A stretch of DNA of 64,000 nt from Amblyomma americanum (GCF_052857255.1 NW_027526506.1:434001-498000); one strand, 5' to 3'; positions 26,558 to 36,421 are shown, counted from the first letter of the stretch. Program-made: numbers and translations. Notes: generated from the letters alone by a model not told the origin.

Positions 26558-26778
26558 TGTTGTATCCCGTACCGTTGGAGAACTGCCCGGTCCGACTGCC
26601 CGGAGCAGCCGGAGCACCACCACGTCAAGCACCCGCCACGTACATACCTCGACCAACTCTCCTTTATTCCAGTTCAATGATGAATATATATACAGATGTG
26701 CGAGTCAGCTGACCAGATAGGGCGCATGCCTAGCGCCACCTAGTTTATACAAACATAACTACAGAATACAATACCACA
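26558..26778 (-). repeat. 3' LTR of the truncated Gypsy copy (221 bp)
   Basis: On the minus strand it begins TGTGGTATTG and ends GGGATACAACA, as in the intact copy. By eye it differs from the intact LTRs by about seven substitutions and one 1-bp deletion. Nearly all lie in a patch of roughly 26 bp just after the AATAAA motif (plus-strand positions about 26,643 to 26,672). Confidence 0.93.
26733..26741 (-). promoter_or_regulatory. CTCF-like motif AGGTGGCGC in the LTR
   Basis: The minus strand reads AACTAGGTGGCGCTAGG. The core matches what I know of the CTCF recognition sequence of animals. The same motif occurs in both LTRs of the intact copy. Binding is not shown by sequence alone. Confidence 0.35.
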
Positions 26779-26790
26779 TTATTCCCCCTC
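26779..26790 (-). promoter_or_regulatory. Polypurine tract of the truncated copy
   Basis: The minus strand reads GAGGGGGAATAA directly before the LTR, identical to the intact copy at 36,373. It primes plus-strand DNA synthesis in LTR elements. Confidence 0.75.
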
Positions 26791-26831
26791 AAAAGAGTTA
26801 GCAACTAACACTGGAAAAACACAATAAACAC

Positions 26832-29800
26832 TCAATGTCTTTCATAGTCATTAAACCACACTGGTGGTCTTCTTTGTCTCGTCGAATGCCTCAGTCCTGG
26901 AACGTCCCTTTCAACTGGCGTCTGAACACATGGCTGCTGGGGTGGGTCGTGGTTCTCCTGCTGTGGTTCGCCAAGTGGTTTTGCTGATTTAGGCGAACAA
27001 CTTTTCGGAACTGTAGGTGGTGGAACTGGTTGGGGGCAAGGTACCAGCCGACTCCGATTCCATGTGCGGCCATCATTGAGCTTGTAGGTATCTTGACCAC
27101 ATTGGTCCACAATGGTGAATGGACTCGAGTAGCTCAGAGCGCCCTTAGGCACGTGAACAGGCAACTTGACTCTCACCGGTTGACCTGTTGTTAATGGAGA
27201 GTACTTTGCAGCTCGTCGACGGTCAGTGTAAGTCTTACTTGCTTGTTGCCTTTGTGCTACTCTGCTGTGGATGGACTTCATCGCTGCCTGCGGATCTTGA
27301 AAAAACTCTTTACCTGGCGCTCCTACAAGATCAAGTTTTGTTCTGGGATGACGGCCGTGAAGAAGGACGGAAGGCTTCACTCCTGTGGTCGCATGCGGTG
27401 TGAAACGGTAGACTCCCAGGTATTCGGTGATAGCTTCCTTCAAAGGCCGATGTTCTTGTGCGCAGACTTGAACGTACTCTTTGAGTACTCGATTAAACCT
27501 CTCTACCTGCCCGTTAGCTTGCGGATGATAGACTGCCGAATACGTATGAGCGATGCCACGTTCTTTGAGGAAACTGTCAAACTCCAAGGCTGTAAACTGA
27601 GCACCATGATCACTCACAATCTCGTCTGGATATCCTTCCCTGCTGAAGATGCTTCGCAGAAAGGAGATGACTGTTGCAGTTGTCACCCTTGCTGAGAAAC
27701 AAACCTCAGGCCACTTGCTGTAGTAATCGATGGCTGTAATGGCAAAACGGCAATCTGCCGGCACTTCGGAAAAAGGGCCCACAATATCGATGCCTAGCTT
27801 CTGCCATGGTGCAGATGAGAATGCAACTGGCTGCAGAGGTGGTGTCACGGGTTTTGCAGACTTGTCAACAGATTGGCATACCGCGCAGGATGCAATGAAT
27901 TGTTCTACTTGCTTGCACATAGCAGGCCACCAGTATTGCTCACGTAGTCGTTGCTTTGTCCTCGTTATTCCCGGATGAGACTCGTGGGCTGCGTCAAGAA
28001 GCCGTGCTACGAGGGACGAAGGTACTACAAATTTGTCACCACGAAGCAGGAGGTCTCCAACGACTGAGAGCTCAGTTTTCACCCGCTAGAACGGAACTGC
28101 TTCGGCAGGCAACATCTTCACTGCGGGCCATGCCGATGTCACCCACTTTATAACCTGCTGCAGCAACGGGTCCTGCATCGTTTCAATGACAAACTCTTCA
28201 TGAGTAATGCATGTTGAGACAACACAAACAGTCTCTTCTTCCTCTTCCTCCACACGACCTGGAAGGGGCATTCTTGAAAGAGCATCAGCAACAGTATTCT
28301 TATCACCCTTGTGAAATTCAATCGTGAAGTTGTATGCCAACAGCCTGGCGTGCCACCTCGCAATCCGGAACGGTCGGCGACCTACTCCCTTTGTACTAAG
28401 GAGTGTGACCAGAGCCTGGTGATCGGTGCGTAATATGAATGAACGACCCCAAAGGTACACTCTCCAATATTCGCATGCCCACAAGCAAGCAAGGGCTTCC
28501 AATTCCCCTACAGAATACTTCTGTTCCTGTGAAGTAAGCCTGCGAGAAGCAAAAGCAATCGTCACCAGTTCATCATTCCTTGTCTGTTGCAACACTGCTC
28601 CCAAGCCAATGGATGAGGCATCCGTAGTGACAATAATGTCACCCGCAGGATCAAATAGCTGTAAACATCTTGTGGCCAGGGAACATTTCAGTTGCTCGAA
28701 ACAAGCTTGTCTTGCAGGGTTCCATGTGAATGTGGCATTCTTACGTAGCAACTCTCGAAAAGGCTCGACAACCACCGCATAGTCAGGTATAAATTTGGCG
28801 TAGTAGCCTACCATGCCCAAGAATGAGCGCAGAGTACCGACATTTGTTGGGGCTGGCACAGCCTTGATGGCGTCAATGTTACTTTGTAAAGGGCGTATTC
28901 CCTTGTGACTGATCCTGTGACCAAGGAAGTCGACTTCTTGCACATTAAAAATGCATTTGTCATTCAACTTCAATCCAGCCTTTGCAATCAAGTGCAAAAC
29001 TTGTTTCAAATTCGTGAAGTGCTCTTCACGTGTGCTTCCGTACACAATGACATCATCTATGTAGCACAAAGTGTTTTTGCAGTTCTGCAAAATAGTGGCC
29101 ATCATTTTCTGAAACGCAGACGGTGCTGATGCAAGACCGAAGCAGACGCGCTTGAATCTGTACAGTCCACTATCGGTTATGAAGGTAGTCAGTTCCCTGC
29201 TTTCAGGGCTTAGCAGAACTTGGTGATATGCAGCTGCTAAATCAATCTTTGAAAAGTAATTTGCGCCATGAAGTTTGTGCAATATTTCTTCCGTGTGCGG
29301 CAGTGGAAATTTGTCAACGACAATCGCTTTGTTTGGTTCGCGCAGATCGACACAAATTCTTATCTTGCCGTTTTTCTTTGCTACTACTACGATTGGAGAC
29401 ACCCATTCAGACGTGTCAATCTTTTCTATGACATCTTCTTGCTCAAGGCGCTGCAGCTCTTCGCGTACTCGGTCTCGCATTGAAAATGGCAAACGCCGCA
29501 ACTTAGCAACAACAGGCGTGATTCCTTCTCTTATCTTGACCTTATGGACAAAATTTGTTGCAAGCCCTAACTTGCCATCAAACAAGTGCGGAAACTGGCA
29601 AAACAGTTCACGGTCAAGGCCTTCTGGCGCTTGCGTAATATGGGTGCATTGCAATGACGTACCGTTGATTTGCAGACGCAGCGTTTCGACAGCGTCGATG
29701 CCGAGAATGTCAGTACCGTCCTTGACGACGTAGAAGAGAATGTCGGCCTGCCGATCATGGAAGATGACTGGCGCCGTGAAACACCCCTCGATGGTTATTC

Positions 29801-29942
29801 TGCGGCGAGAGAAATCGTAGAGTGACGCTGATGTTGGCTGCAAAGGGAAGCGTTTCAACCTTGAATACGTGGCGTTCGACAGAATGGAGACAGCAGAACC
29901 CGTGTCTACGAGGAAACGTATAGGAACATCTTGTACGAAGAC
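26832..29942 (-). pseudogene. Gypsy pol pseudogene, 5'-truncated with an internal stop
   Basis: This is the pol frame of the defective copy. It keeps the aspartic protease motif VDTGSAVSIL, reverse transcriptase with FSKIDLAAAY and YIDD, RNase H with TTDASS and TDHQ, and integrase with its HHCC zinc finger and D,D35E triad. Two lesions are visible. The frame has no start because gag and everything before protease are deleted, and a TAG stop at 28,086 to 28,088 falls between RNase H and the integrase zinc finger, where the intact copy has Tyr. No frameshift was seen; the acidic run after RNase H has one additional Glu codon. The substitutions are few and scattered, indicating recent inactivation. 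The normal stop lies at 26,832 to 26,834. Confidence 0.93.
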
Positions 29943-31040
29943 TTTTTTGAGCCAACCGAAGCTCTTCTTTTTCTTTCTGCTCGCACAATTCTCGTCGTTT
30001 TGGAGCCAACCGAAGCTCTTCTTTCTGCTCGCAGAATTCCCGTCTCTCTTAAGTCAACCGAAGCTCTCCGTTTACTTTCTGCTCGCACAATTCCGGTCTT
30101 TCTTGAGCCAACCGAAGCTCTTCTTTTTCTTTCTGCTCTTACAATTCCGTCTTTCTTGAGCCAACCGAAGCTCTTCTTTTTCTTTATGCTCGCACAATTC
30201 CCGTCTTTCATGAGCGAACCGAAGCTCTTCTTTTTCTTTCTGCTCGCACAATTCCCGCCTTTCTTGAGCTAACCGAAGCTCTTCTTTTTCTTTCTGCTCA
30301 CACAATACCCGTCTTTCTTGAGCTAACCGAAGCTCTTTTTCTTTCTGCTCGCACAATTGCCGTCTTTGTTGAGCCAATTGAAGCTCATCTTTCTCATTCT
30401 GCTCCCACAATTCCCGTCTCTTTTGAGCCAACCGAAGCTCTTCTTTTTCGTTATGCTCGCCCAATTCTCGTCTTTCTTGAGCCAATCTAAGCTCTTCTTT
30501 TTCTTTGTGCTCGCACAATTCCCGTGTTTCTTGAGCCAACCGAAGCTCTTCTTTTTCTTTCTACTGGCACTATTAACGTCTTGAGCGAATTAAAGCTCTT
30601 CTTTTTCTTCCTGCTCGCACAATTCCCTTCTTTCATGAGCCAACCGAAGCTCTTCTTTTTGTTTCTGCTCGCACAATTCCCGTCTCTTTTAAGCCAACCG
30701 AAGCTCTTCTTTTATTTTCTGCTCGCACAATTCCCGTCTTTCTTGAGCCAACCGAAGCTCTTCGTTTTGTTTCTGCTCTTACAATTCCCGTCCCTTTTAT
30801 GCCAACCGAAGCTCTTCTTTTATTTTCTGCTCGCACAATTCCCGTCTTTCTTGAGCCAACCGAAGCTCTTCTTTTTCTTTCTGCTCTTACAATTCCCGTC
30901 TTTCTTGAGCCAACCGAAGCTCTTCTTTTTCTTTCTGCTCGCACAATTCCACTCTTTCAAGAGCCAACCGAAGCTTCTCTTTTTCTTTCTGCTCGCACAA
31001 TTCCCGCCTTTCTTGAGCTAACCGAAGCTCTTCTTTTTCT

Positions 31041-32072
31041 TTCTGCTCACACATATCCCGTCTTTCTTGAGCTAACCGAAGCTCTTTTTCTTTCTGCTCG
31101 CACAATTCCCGTTTTTCTTGAGCCAACCGAAGCTCTTCTTTTTCTTTTCTCGCACAATTCCCGTCTTTCTTGCGCCAACCGAAGCTCTTTTTTTTCTTTC
31201 TGCTTGCACAATTCTCGTCTCCCTTGAGCCAACCGAAGCTCTTCTTTTTCTTTCTGCTCGCACAATTCCCGTCTTTTTTGAGCCAACCGAAGTTCTTCTT
31301 TTTCTTTCTGCTCACACAATTCCCGTCTTTCTTGAGCCAACCGAAGCTCTTCTTTTTCTTTCTGCTCGAACAATTGCCGTCTTTCTTGAGCCAACCGAAG
31401 CTCCTCTTTTTCTTTCTGCTCTCACAACTGCCGTCTTTCTTGAGTCAACCGAAGCTCTTTTTTTTCTTTCTGCTCGCAAAATTCCCGTCTTTCTTTAGCC
31501 AACCGAAGCTCTTCTTTTTCTTTCTTCTCCCACAATTCCCGTCTTTCTTGAGCCAACCGAAGCTCTTCTTTTTCTTTCTGCTCGCAGAAATGCAGTTTTT
31601 CTTGAGCAAACCGAAGCTCTGTTTTTTCTTTCTGCTCGCACAAGTCCTGTCTTTATTGAGCCAACCGCAGCTCTTCTTTTGCTTTCTGCTCGTACAATTC
31701 CCGTCTTTCTTGAGCCAGCCGAAGCTCTTCTTTTTCTTTTCTCGCACAATTCCCGTCTTTTTTAAGCCAACCGAAGCTCTTCCTTTTCTTTCTGCTCGCA
31801 CAATTCACGTCTTTGTTGAGCCAACCGAAGCCTTTCTTTTTCTTTCTGTTCGCACAATTTCCGTCTTTTTTGAGCCAACCGAAGCTCTTCTTTTTCTTTC
31901 TGCTCGCACAATTCCCATCTTTCTTGAGCCAATCGAGGCTCTTCTTTTTCTTTCTACTGGCACTATTAACGTCTTGAGCGAATTAAAGCTCTTCTTTTTC
32001 TCCCTGCTCGCACAATTCCCGTCTTTCATGAGCCAACCGAAGCTCATCTTTTTGTTTCTGCTCGCACAATTC
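31041..32072. repeat. Array segment duplicated across the intact Gypsy, copy 1
   Basis: The 1 kb left of the intact element recurs at 37,345 to 38,377 with an offset of 6,304 to 6,305. It shares rare variants: CTTTCTTTAGCC, TCTTCTCCCACAATTCC, CAGAAATGCAG and CTCTGTTTTTTC. Most of the offset is the element itself plus about 1.8 kb of array. Confidence 0.85.
32068..32072 (+). repeat. Target site duplication AATTC, left copy
   Basis: AATTC directly precedes the 5' LTR and recurs directly after the 3' LTR at 36,607. A 5-bp duplication is typical of Gypsy integrases. Confidence 0.93.
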
Positions 32073-32109
32073 TGTGGTATTGTATTCTGTAGTTATGTTT
32101 GTATAAACT

Positions 32110-32118
32110 AGGTGGCGC
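32110..32118 (+). promoter_or_regulatory. CTCF-like motif AGGTGGCGC in the 5' LTR
   Basis: The context AACTAGGTGGCGCTAGG resembles the animal CTCF core and lies about 40 bp upstream of the TATA run. If bound, the element could carry an insulator. This rests on motif memory only. Confidence 0.35.
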
Positions 32119-32158
32119 TAGGCATGCGCCCTATCTGGTCAGCTGACTCGCACATCTG

Positions 32159-32167
32159 TATATATAT
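32159..32167 (+). promoter_or_regulatory. TATA-like element of the 5' LTR promoter
   Basis: TATATATAT lies 86 bp into the LTR, a plausible position for the U3 promoter that drives the genomic transcript. The 3' LTR has the same run at 36,471. Confidence 0.55.
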
Positions 32168-32182
32168 TCATCATTGAACTGG

Positions 32183-32188
32183 AATAAA
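32183..32188 (+). promoter_or_regulatory. AATAAA in the 5' LTR
   Basis: This is the counterpart of the 3' LTR polyadenylation hexamer. In the 5' LTR it lies only 16 bp after the TATA run, so it may fall upstream of the transcript start and be silent there. Confidence 0.45.
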
Positions 32189-32296
32189 AGAGGAGTTGGT
32201 CGAAGGACATACGTGGCGGGTGCTTGACGTGGTGGTGCTCCGGCTGCTCCGGGCAGTCGGACCGGGCAGTTCCCCAACGGTACGGGATACAACAGT

Positions 32297-32314
32297 TGGC
32301 GACGAGTGGTGAAG
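32297..32314 (+). other. Primer-binding site
   Basis: TGGCGACGAGTGGTGAAG starts two bases after the 5' LTR. A TGG start here matches the CCA end of a tRNA primer. I do not assign the tRNA. It ends directly before an in-frame TAA at 32,315. Confidence 0.7.
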
Positions 32315-32332
32315 TAACCGAACGCGGAAGCA

Positions 32333-35300
32333 ATGAGCCTGCATCAACCGCCCGAGTTCCTGCCGACGCCCGGGAAGCCCGCCATTTCTTGGACGCAGTG
32401 GCACCGCCTTTTCAAGAACTATCTCCTGGCGTCCGGGAGCGACACTCACCCACCTGCGCGCCGTAAAGCTTTGCTGCTACACTGTTTGGGTGTGGAAGGC
32501 CAACGCTTGTACTACGCGTTGCCGGAGGAGAAATCGTCGACGCCGCCTACAGAAGGAAAGGAAGGAAGCGGTACGAGCGACGAGTGCGATGCAGCGGTGG
32601 CTACGTTGGACGCTTACTTCACTTCTAAAACGAACGTCGTCGTGGAGCGGCATCGGTTCGGACAACGCACCCAACTGCCCGGGGAGACTGCAACAGCGTT
32701 CGTCACGGCGTTGCGTGAGCTGGCATTAAGTTGCGACTTCGGTAAGCAGGCTGACGATTTTATTCGTGACCAACTTGTAGCGAAAACGTGCAACCCTGTT
32801 CTTCGGGAACGCTTACTGCTTGAAGGCACTTCGCTCACTCTTGAACGCGCACTGGCTATTGCAAACAGTATCGAAGAAGCCACGAAATACTCACTTGAGC
32901 TGCAGTCATCGGCTGCGAGCGTTCAAAAGGTCGAAAAACATCGGATGCCATGCCGCTCAGAAACGCAGTTACCGCGTTCGCAGCAGCCGAAGTCCTGTTT
33001 CCGTTGCGGGTCTTCAGGGCATCTTGCAGATTCCAAGACATGCAAGGCGCGGGGTAAAACTTGCAGCAAATGTGGCAAACGAGGACATTTTCAGCGTGTC
33101 TGTAGAAGCGGCATGCCTGACGAAAGGGCCCTTGCTGTCCGAGAAGTCGACACCTGCAGTGCATCCGGCGATCTCAACGTGTTGCTTCTCGACCGGCAGT
33201 GCAAAGGAGGGATACACACAGAAGTCTTCGTACAAGATGTTCCTATACGTTTCCTCGTAGACACGGGTTCTGCTGTCTCCATTCTGTCGAACGCCACGTA
33301 TTCAAGGTTGAAACGCTTTCCTTTGCAGCCAACATCAGCGTCACTCTACGATTTCTCTCGCCGCAGAATAACCATCGAGGGGTGTTTCACGGCGCCAGTC
33401 ATCTTCCAGGATCGGCAGGCCGACATTCTCTTCTACGTCGTCAAGGACGGTACTGACATTCTCGGCATCGACGCTGTCGAAACGCTGCGTCTGCAAATCA
33501 ACGGTACGTCATTGCAATGCACCCATATTACGCAAGCGCCAGAAGGCCTTGACCGTGAACTGTTTTGCCAGTTTCCGCACTTGTTTGATGGCAAGTTAGG
33601 GCTTGCAACAAATTTTGTCCATAAGGTCAAGATAAGAGAAGGAATCACGCCTGTTGTTGCTAAGTTGCGGCGTTTGCCATTTTCAATGCGAGACCGAGTA
33701 CGCGAAGAGCTGCAGCGCCTTGAGCAAGAAGATGTCATAGAAAAGATTGACACGTCTGAATGGGTGTCTCCAATCGTAGTAGTAGCAAAGAAAAACGGCA
33801 AGATAAGAATTTGTGTCGATCTGCGCGAACCAAACAAAGCGATTGTCGTTGACAAATTTCCACTGCCGCACACGGAAGAAATATTGCACAAACTTCATGG
33901 CGCAAATTACTTTTCAAAGATTGATTTAGCAGCTGCATATCACCAAGTTCTGCTAAGCCCTGAAAGCAGGGAACTGACTACCTTCATAACCGATAGTGGA
34001 CTGTACAGATTCAAGCGCGTCTGTTTCGGTCTTGCATCAGCACCGTCTGCGTTTCAGAAAATGATGGCCACTATTTTGCAGAACTGCAAAAACACTTTGT
34101 GCTACATAGATGATGTCATTGTGTACGGAAGCACACGTGAAGAGCACTTCAAGAATTTGAAACAAGTTTTGCACTTGATTGCAAAGGCTGGATTGAAGTT
34201 GAATGACAAATGCATTTTTAATGTGCAAGAAGTCGACTTCCTTGGTCACAGGATCAGTCACAAGGGAATACGCCCTTTACAAAGTAACATTGACGCCATC
34301 AAGGCTGTGCCAGCCCCAACAAATGTCGGTACTCTGCGCTCATTCTTGGGCATGGTAGGCTACTACGCCAAATTTATACCTGACTATGCGGTGGTTGTCG
34401 AGCCTCTTCGAGAGTTGCTACGTAAGAATGCCACATTTACATGGAACCCTGCAAGACAAGCTTGTTTCGAGCAACTGAAATGTTCCCTGGCCACAAGATG
34501 TTTACAGCTATTTGATCCTGCGGGTGACATTATTGTCACTACGGATGCCTCATCCATTGGCTTGGGAGCAGTGTTGCAACAGACAAGGAATGATGAACTG
34601 GTGACGATTGCTTTTGCTTCTCGCAGGCTTACTTCACAGGAACAGAAGTATTCTGTAGGGGAATTGGAAGCCCTTGCTTGCTTGTGGGCATGCGAATATT
34701 GGAGAGTGTACCTTTGGGGTCGTTCATTCATATTACGCACCGATCACCAGGCTCTGGTCACACTCCTTAGTACAAAGGGAGTAGGTCGCCGACCGTTCCG
34801 GATTGCGAGGTGGCACGCCAGGCTGTTGGCATACAACTTCACGATTGAATTTCACAAGGGTGACAAGAATACTGTTGCTGATGCTCTTTCAAGGATGCCC
34901 CTTTCAGGTCGTGTGGAGGAAGAGGAAGAGACTGTTTGTGTTGTCTCAACATGCATTACTCATGAAGAGTTTGTCATTGAAACGATGCAGGACCCGTTGC
35001 TGCAGCAGGTTATAAAGTGGGTGACATCGGCATGGCCCGCAGTGAAGATGTTGCCTGCCGAAGCAGTTCCGTTCTACCGGGTGCAAACTGAGCTCTCAGT
35101 CGTTGGAGACCTCCTGCTTCGTGGTGACAAATTTGTAGTACCTTCGTCCCTCGTAGCACGGCTTCTTGACGCAGCCCACGAGTCTCATCCGGGAATAACG
35201 AGGACAAAGCAGCGACTACGTGAGCAATACTGGTGGCCTGCTATGTGCAAGCAAGTAGAACAATTCATTGCATCCTGCGCGGTATGCCAATCTGTTGACA

Positions 35301-36331
35301 AGTCTGCAAAACCCGTGACACCACCTCTGCAGCCAGTTGCATTCCCATCTGCACCATGGCAGAAGCTAGGCATCGATATTGTGGGCCCTTTTTCCGAAGT
35401 GCCGGCAGATTGCCGTTTTGCCATTACAGCCATCGATTACTACAGCAAGTGGCCTGAGGTTTGTTTCTCAGCAAGGGTGACAACTGCAACAGTCATCTCC
35501 TTTCTGCGAAGCATCTTCAGCAGGGAAGGATATCCAGACGAGATTGTGAGTGATCATGGTGCTCAGTTTACAGCCTTAGAGTTTGACAGTTTCCTCAAAG
35601 AACGTGGCATCGCTCATACGTATTCGGCAGTCTATCATCCGCAAGCTAACGGGCAGGTAGAGAGGTTTAATCGAGTACTCAAAGAGTACGTTCAAGTCTG
35701 CGCACAAGAACATCGGCCTTTGAAGGAAGCTATCACCGAATACCTGGGAGTCTACCGTTTCACACCGCATGCGACCACAGGAGTGAAGCCTTCCGTCCTT
35801 CTTCACGGCCGTCATCCCAGAACAAAACTTGATCTTGTAGGAGCGCCAGGTAAAGAGTTTTTTCAAGATCCGCAGGCAGCGATGAAGTCCATCCACAGCA
35901 GAGTAGCACAAAGGCAACAAGCAAGTAAGACTTACACTGACCGTCGACGAGCTGCAAAGTACTCTCCATTAACAACAGGTCAACCGGTGAGAGTCAAGTT
36001 GCCTGGTCACGTGCCTAAGGGCGCTCTGAGCTACTCGAGTCCATTCACCATTGTGGACCAATGTGGTCAAGATACCTACAAGCTCAATGATGGCCGCACA
36101 TGGAATCGGAGTCGGCTGGTACCTTGCCCCCAACCAGTTCCACCACCTACAGTTCCGAAAAGTTGTTCGCCTGAATCAGCAAAACCACTTGGCGAACCAC
36201 AGCAGGAGAACCACGACCCACCCCAGCAGCCATCTGTTCAGACGCCAGTTGAAAGGGACGTTCCAGGACTGAGGCATTCGACGAGACAAAGAAGACCACC
36301 AGTGTGGTTTAAAGACTATGAAAGGCATTGA
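32333..36331 (+). CDS. Gypsy Gag-Pol polyprotein (1,332 aa)
   Basis: One open frame encodes all element proteins without a gag-pol frameshift. The start is the first ATG after the LTR, 16 nt past an in-frame TAA at 32,315. Gag covers about residues 1 to 260 and ends in two zinc knuckles. The first, C222-x2-C225-x4-H230-x6-C237, is atypical; the second, C244-x2-C247-x4-H252-x4-C257, is canonical. Protease carries DTGS at 310 to 313. Reverse transcriptase (about 455 to 640) has D531 in FSKIDLAAAY and YIDD at 591 to 594. RNase H has D738, E779 and D804. Integrase has H949/H952 and C982/C985, then D1015, D1074 and E1110 (D,D35E), followed by a GPY/F-like tail near 1,234. The tail is Pro-rich and basic, with no chromodomain. 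All catalytic residues appear present. The enzymes copy the RNA into DNA and integrate it. The best-known relatives are annotated in animals as K02A2.6-like proteins. Confidence 0.97.
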   Translation: MSLHQPPEFLPTPGKPAISWTQWHRLFKNYLLASGSDTHPPARRKALLLHCLGVEGQRLYYALPEEKSSTPPTEGKEGSGTSDECDAAVATLDAYFTSKTNVVVERHRFGQRTQLPGETATAFVTALRELALSCDFGKQADDFIRDQLVAKTCNPVLRERLLLEGTSLTLERALAIANSIEEATKYSLELQSSAASVQKVEKHRMPCRSETQLPRSQQPKSCFRCGSSGHLADSKTCKARGKTCSKCGKRGHFQRVCRSGMPDERALAVREVDTCSASGDLNVLLLDRQCKGGIHTEVFVQDVPIRFLVDTGSAVSILSNATYSRLKRFPLQPTSASLYDFSRRRITIEGCFTAPVIFQDRQADILFYVVKDGTDILGIDAVETLRLQINGTSLQCTHITQAPEGLDRELFCQFPHLFDGKLGLATNFVHKVKIREGITPVVAKLRRLPFSMRDRVREELQRLEQEDVIEKIDTSEWVSPIVVVAKKNGKIRICVDLREPNKAIVVDKFPLPHTEEILHKLHGANYFSKIDLAAAYHQVLLSPESRELTTFITDSGLYRFKRVCFGLASAPSAFQKMMATILQNCKNTLCYIDDVIVYGSTREEHFKNLKQVLHLIAKAGLKLNDKCIFNVQEVDFLGHRISHKGIRPLQSNIDAIKAVPAPTNVGTLRSFLGMVGYYAKFIPDYAVVVEPLRELLRKNATFTWNPARQACFEQLKCSLATRCLQLFDPAGDIIVTTDASSIGLGAVLQQTRNDELVTIAFASRRLTSQEQKYSVGELEALACLWACEYWRVYLWGRSFILRTDHQALVTLLSTKGVGRRPFRIARWHARLLAYNFTIEFHKGDKNTVADALSRMPLSGRVEEEEETVCVVSTCITHEEFVIETMQDPLLQQVIKWVTSAWPAVKMLPAEAVPFYRVQTELSVVGDLLLRGDKFVVPSSLVARLLDAAHESHPGITRTKQRLREQYWWPAMCKQVEQFIASCAVCQSVDKSAKPVTPPLQPVAFPSAPWQKLGIDIVGPFSEVPADCRFAITAIDYYSKWPEVCFSARVTTATVISFLRSIFSREGYPDEIVSDHGAQFTALEFDSFLKERGIAHTYSAVYHPQANGQVERFNRVLKEYVQVCAQEHRPLKEAITEYLGVYRFTPHATTGVKPSVLLHGRHPRTKLDLVGAPGKEFFQDPQAAMKSIHSRVAQRQQASKTYTDRRRAAKYSPLTTGQPVRVKLPGHVPKGALSYSSPFTIVDQCGQDTYKLNDGRTWNRSRLVPCPQPVPPPTVPKSCSPESAKPLGEPQQENHDPPQQPSVQTPVERDVPGLRHSTRQRRPPVWFKDYERH

Positions 36332-36372
36332 GTGTTTATTGTGTTTTTCCAGTGTTAGTTGCTAACTCTTTT

Positions 36373-36384
36373 GAGGGGGAATAA
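36373..36384 (+). promoter_or_regulatory. Polypurine tract
   Basis: GAGGGGGAATAA abuts the 3' LTR. It is the RNase H-resistant primer for plus-strand DNA. The 41 bp between the gag-pol stop and this tract hold nothing recognisable. Confidence 0.8.
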
Positions 36385-36421
36385 TGTGGTATTGTATTCT
36401 GTAGTTATGTTTGTATAAACT

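Larger units (their letters stand above)
26558..29942 (-). mobile_element. Truncated, defective Ty3/Gypsy LTR retrotransposon (minus strand)
   Basis: Reading on the minus strand, this copy keeps part of protease, reverse transcriptase, RNase H, integrase, the polypurine tract and the 3' LTR. The 5' LTR, gag, zinc knuckles and the first residues before protease are missing. Homology to the intact copy stops at the position matching 33,222, joined to array sequence through a few shared bases (ACTT). Pol differs from the intact copy at roughly ten residues over about 1,000, plus one extra Glu codon and one nonsense codon. Its left flank ends with AAGCT, and no matching target duplication can be tested on the truncated side. 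A post-insertion deletion is the simplest explanation, since LTR elements do not normally insert 5'-truncated. Confidence 0.95.
29943..32072. repeat. Middle block of 54-bp tandem array (about 39 units)
   Basis: The same 54-bp unit in the same orientation separates the two Gypsy copies. Its first few bases (about 29,941 to 29,946) are shared with the truncated Gypsy end, so that boundary is uncertain by a few bases. It carries variants typical of the right array: the -2 unit TTCTTTTCTCGCAC near 31,140 and 31,735, CAGAAATGCAGTTTTTC near 31,585, and TTTTGGAGCC near 30,000. It therefore groups with the right rather than the left block. The final 1 kb (31,041 to 32,072) has a near-identical copy at 37,345 to 38,377. 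Confidence 0.96.
32073..32294 (+). repeat. 5' LTR (222 bp)
   Basis: It begins TGTGGTATTG and ends GATACAACA, so it has the TG...CA termini of LTRs. It holds a CTCF-like motif at 32,110, a TATA run at 32,159 and AATAAA at 32,183. It appears identical to 36,385 to 36,606. Confidence 0.97.

Noticed and set aside
26832..28082. A separate intact integrase gene on the minus strand
   Set aside because: The frame starts right after a nonsense codon within pol, at a GTG internal to the polyprotein. It is the downstream part of one broken gene.
29275..29733. Open frames antisense to Gypsy pol (also 33,433 to 33,891, 27,243 to 27,695 and 34,384 to 34,740)
   Set aside because: They mirror each other in the two element copies and lie opposite reverse transcriptase or integrase. 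They are shadows of pol.
29943..30100. A 5' LTR for the truncated Gypsy copy
   Set aside because: No sequence like TGTGGTATTG or the LTR end occurs here. Array units follow directly after the broken pol homology.
36332..36384. An env gene or third open frame after integrase
   Set aside because: Only 53 bp separate the gag-pol stop from the 3' LTR, including the polypurine tract.
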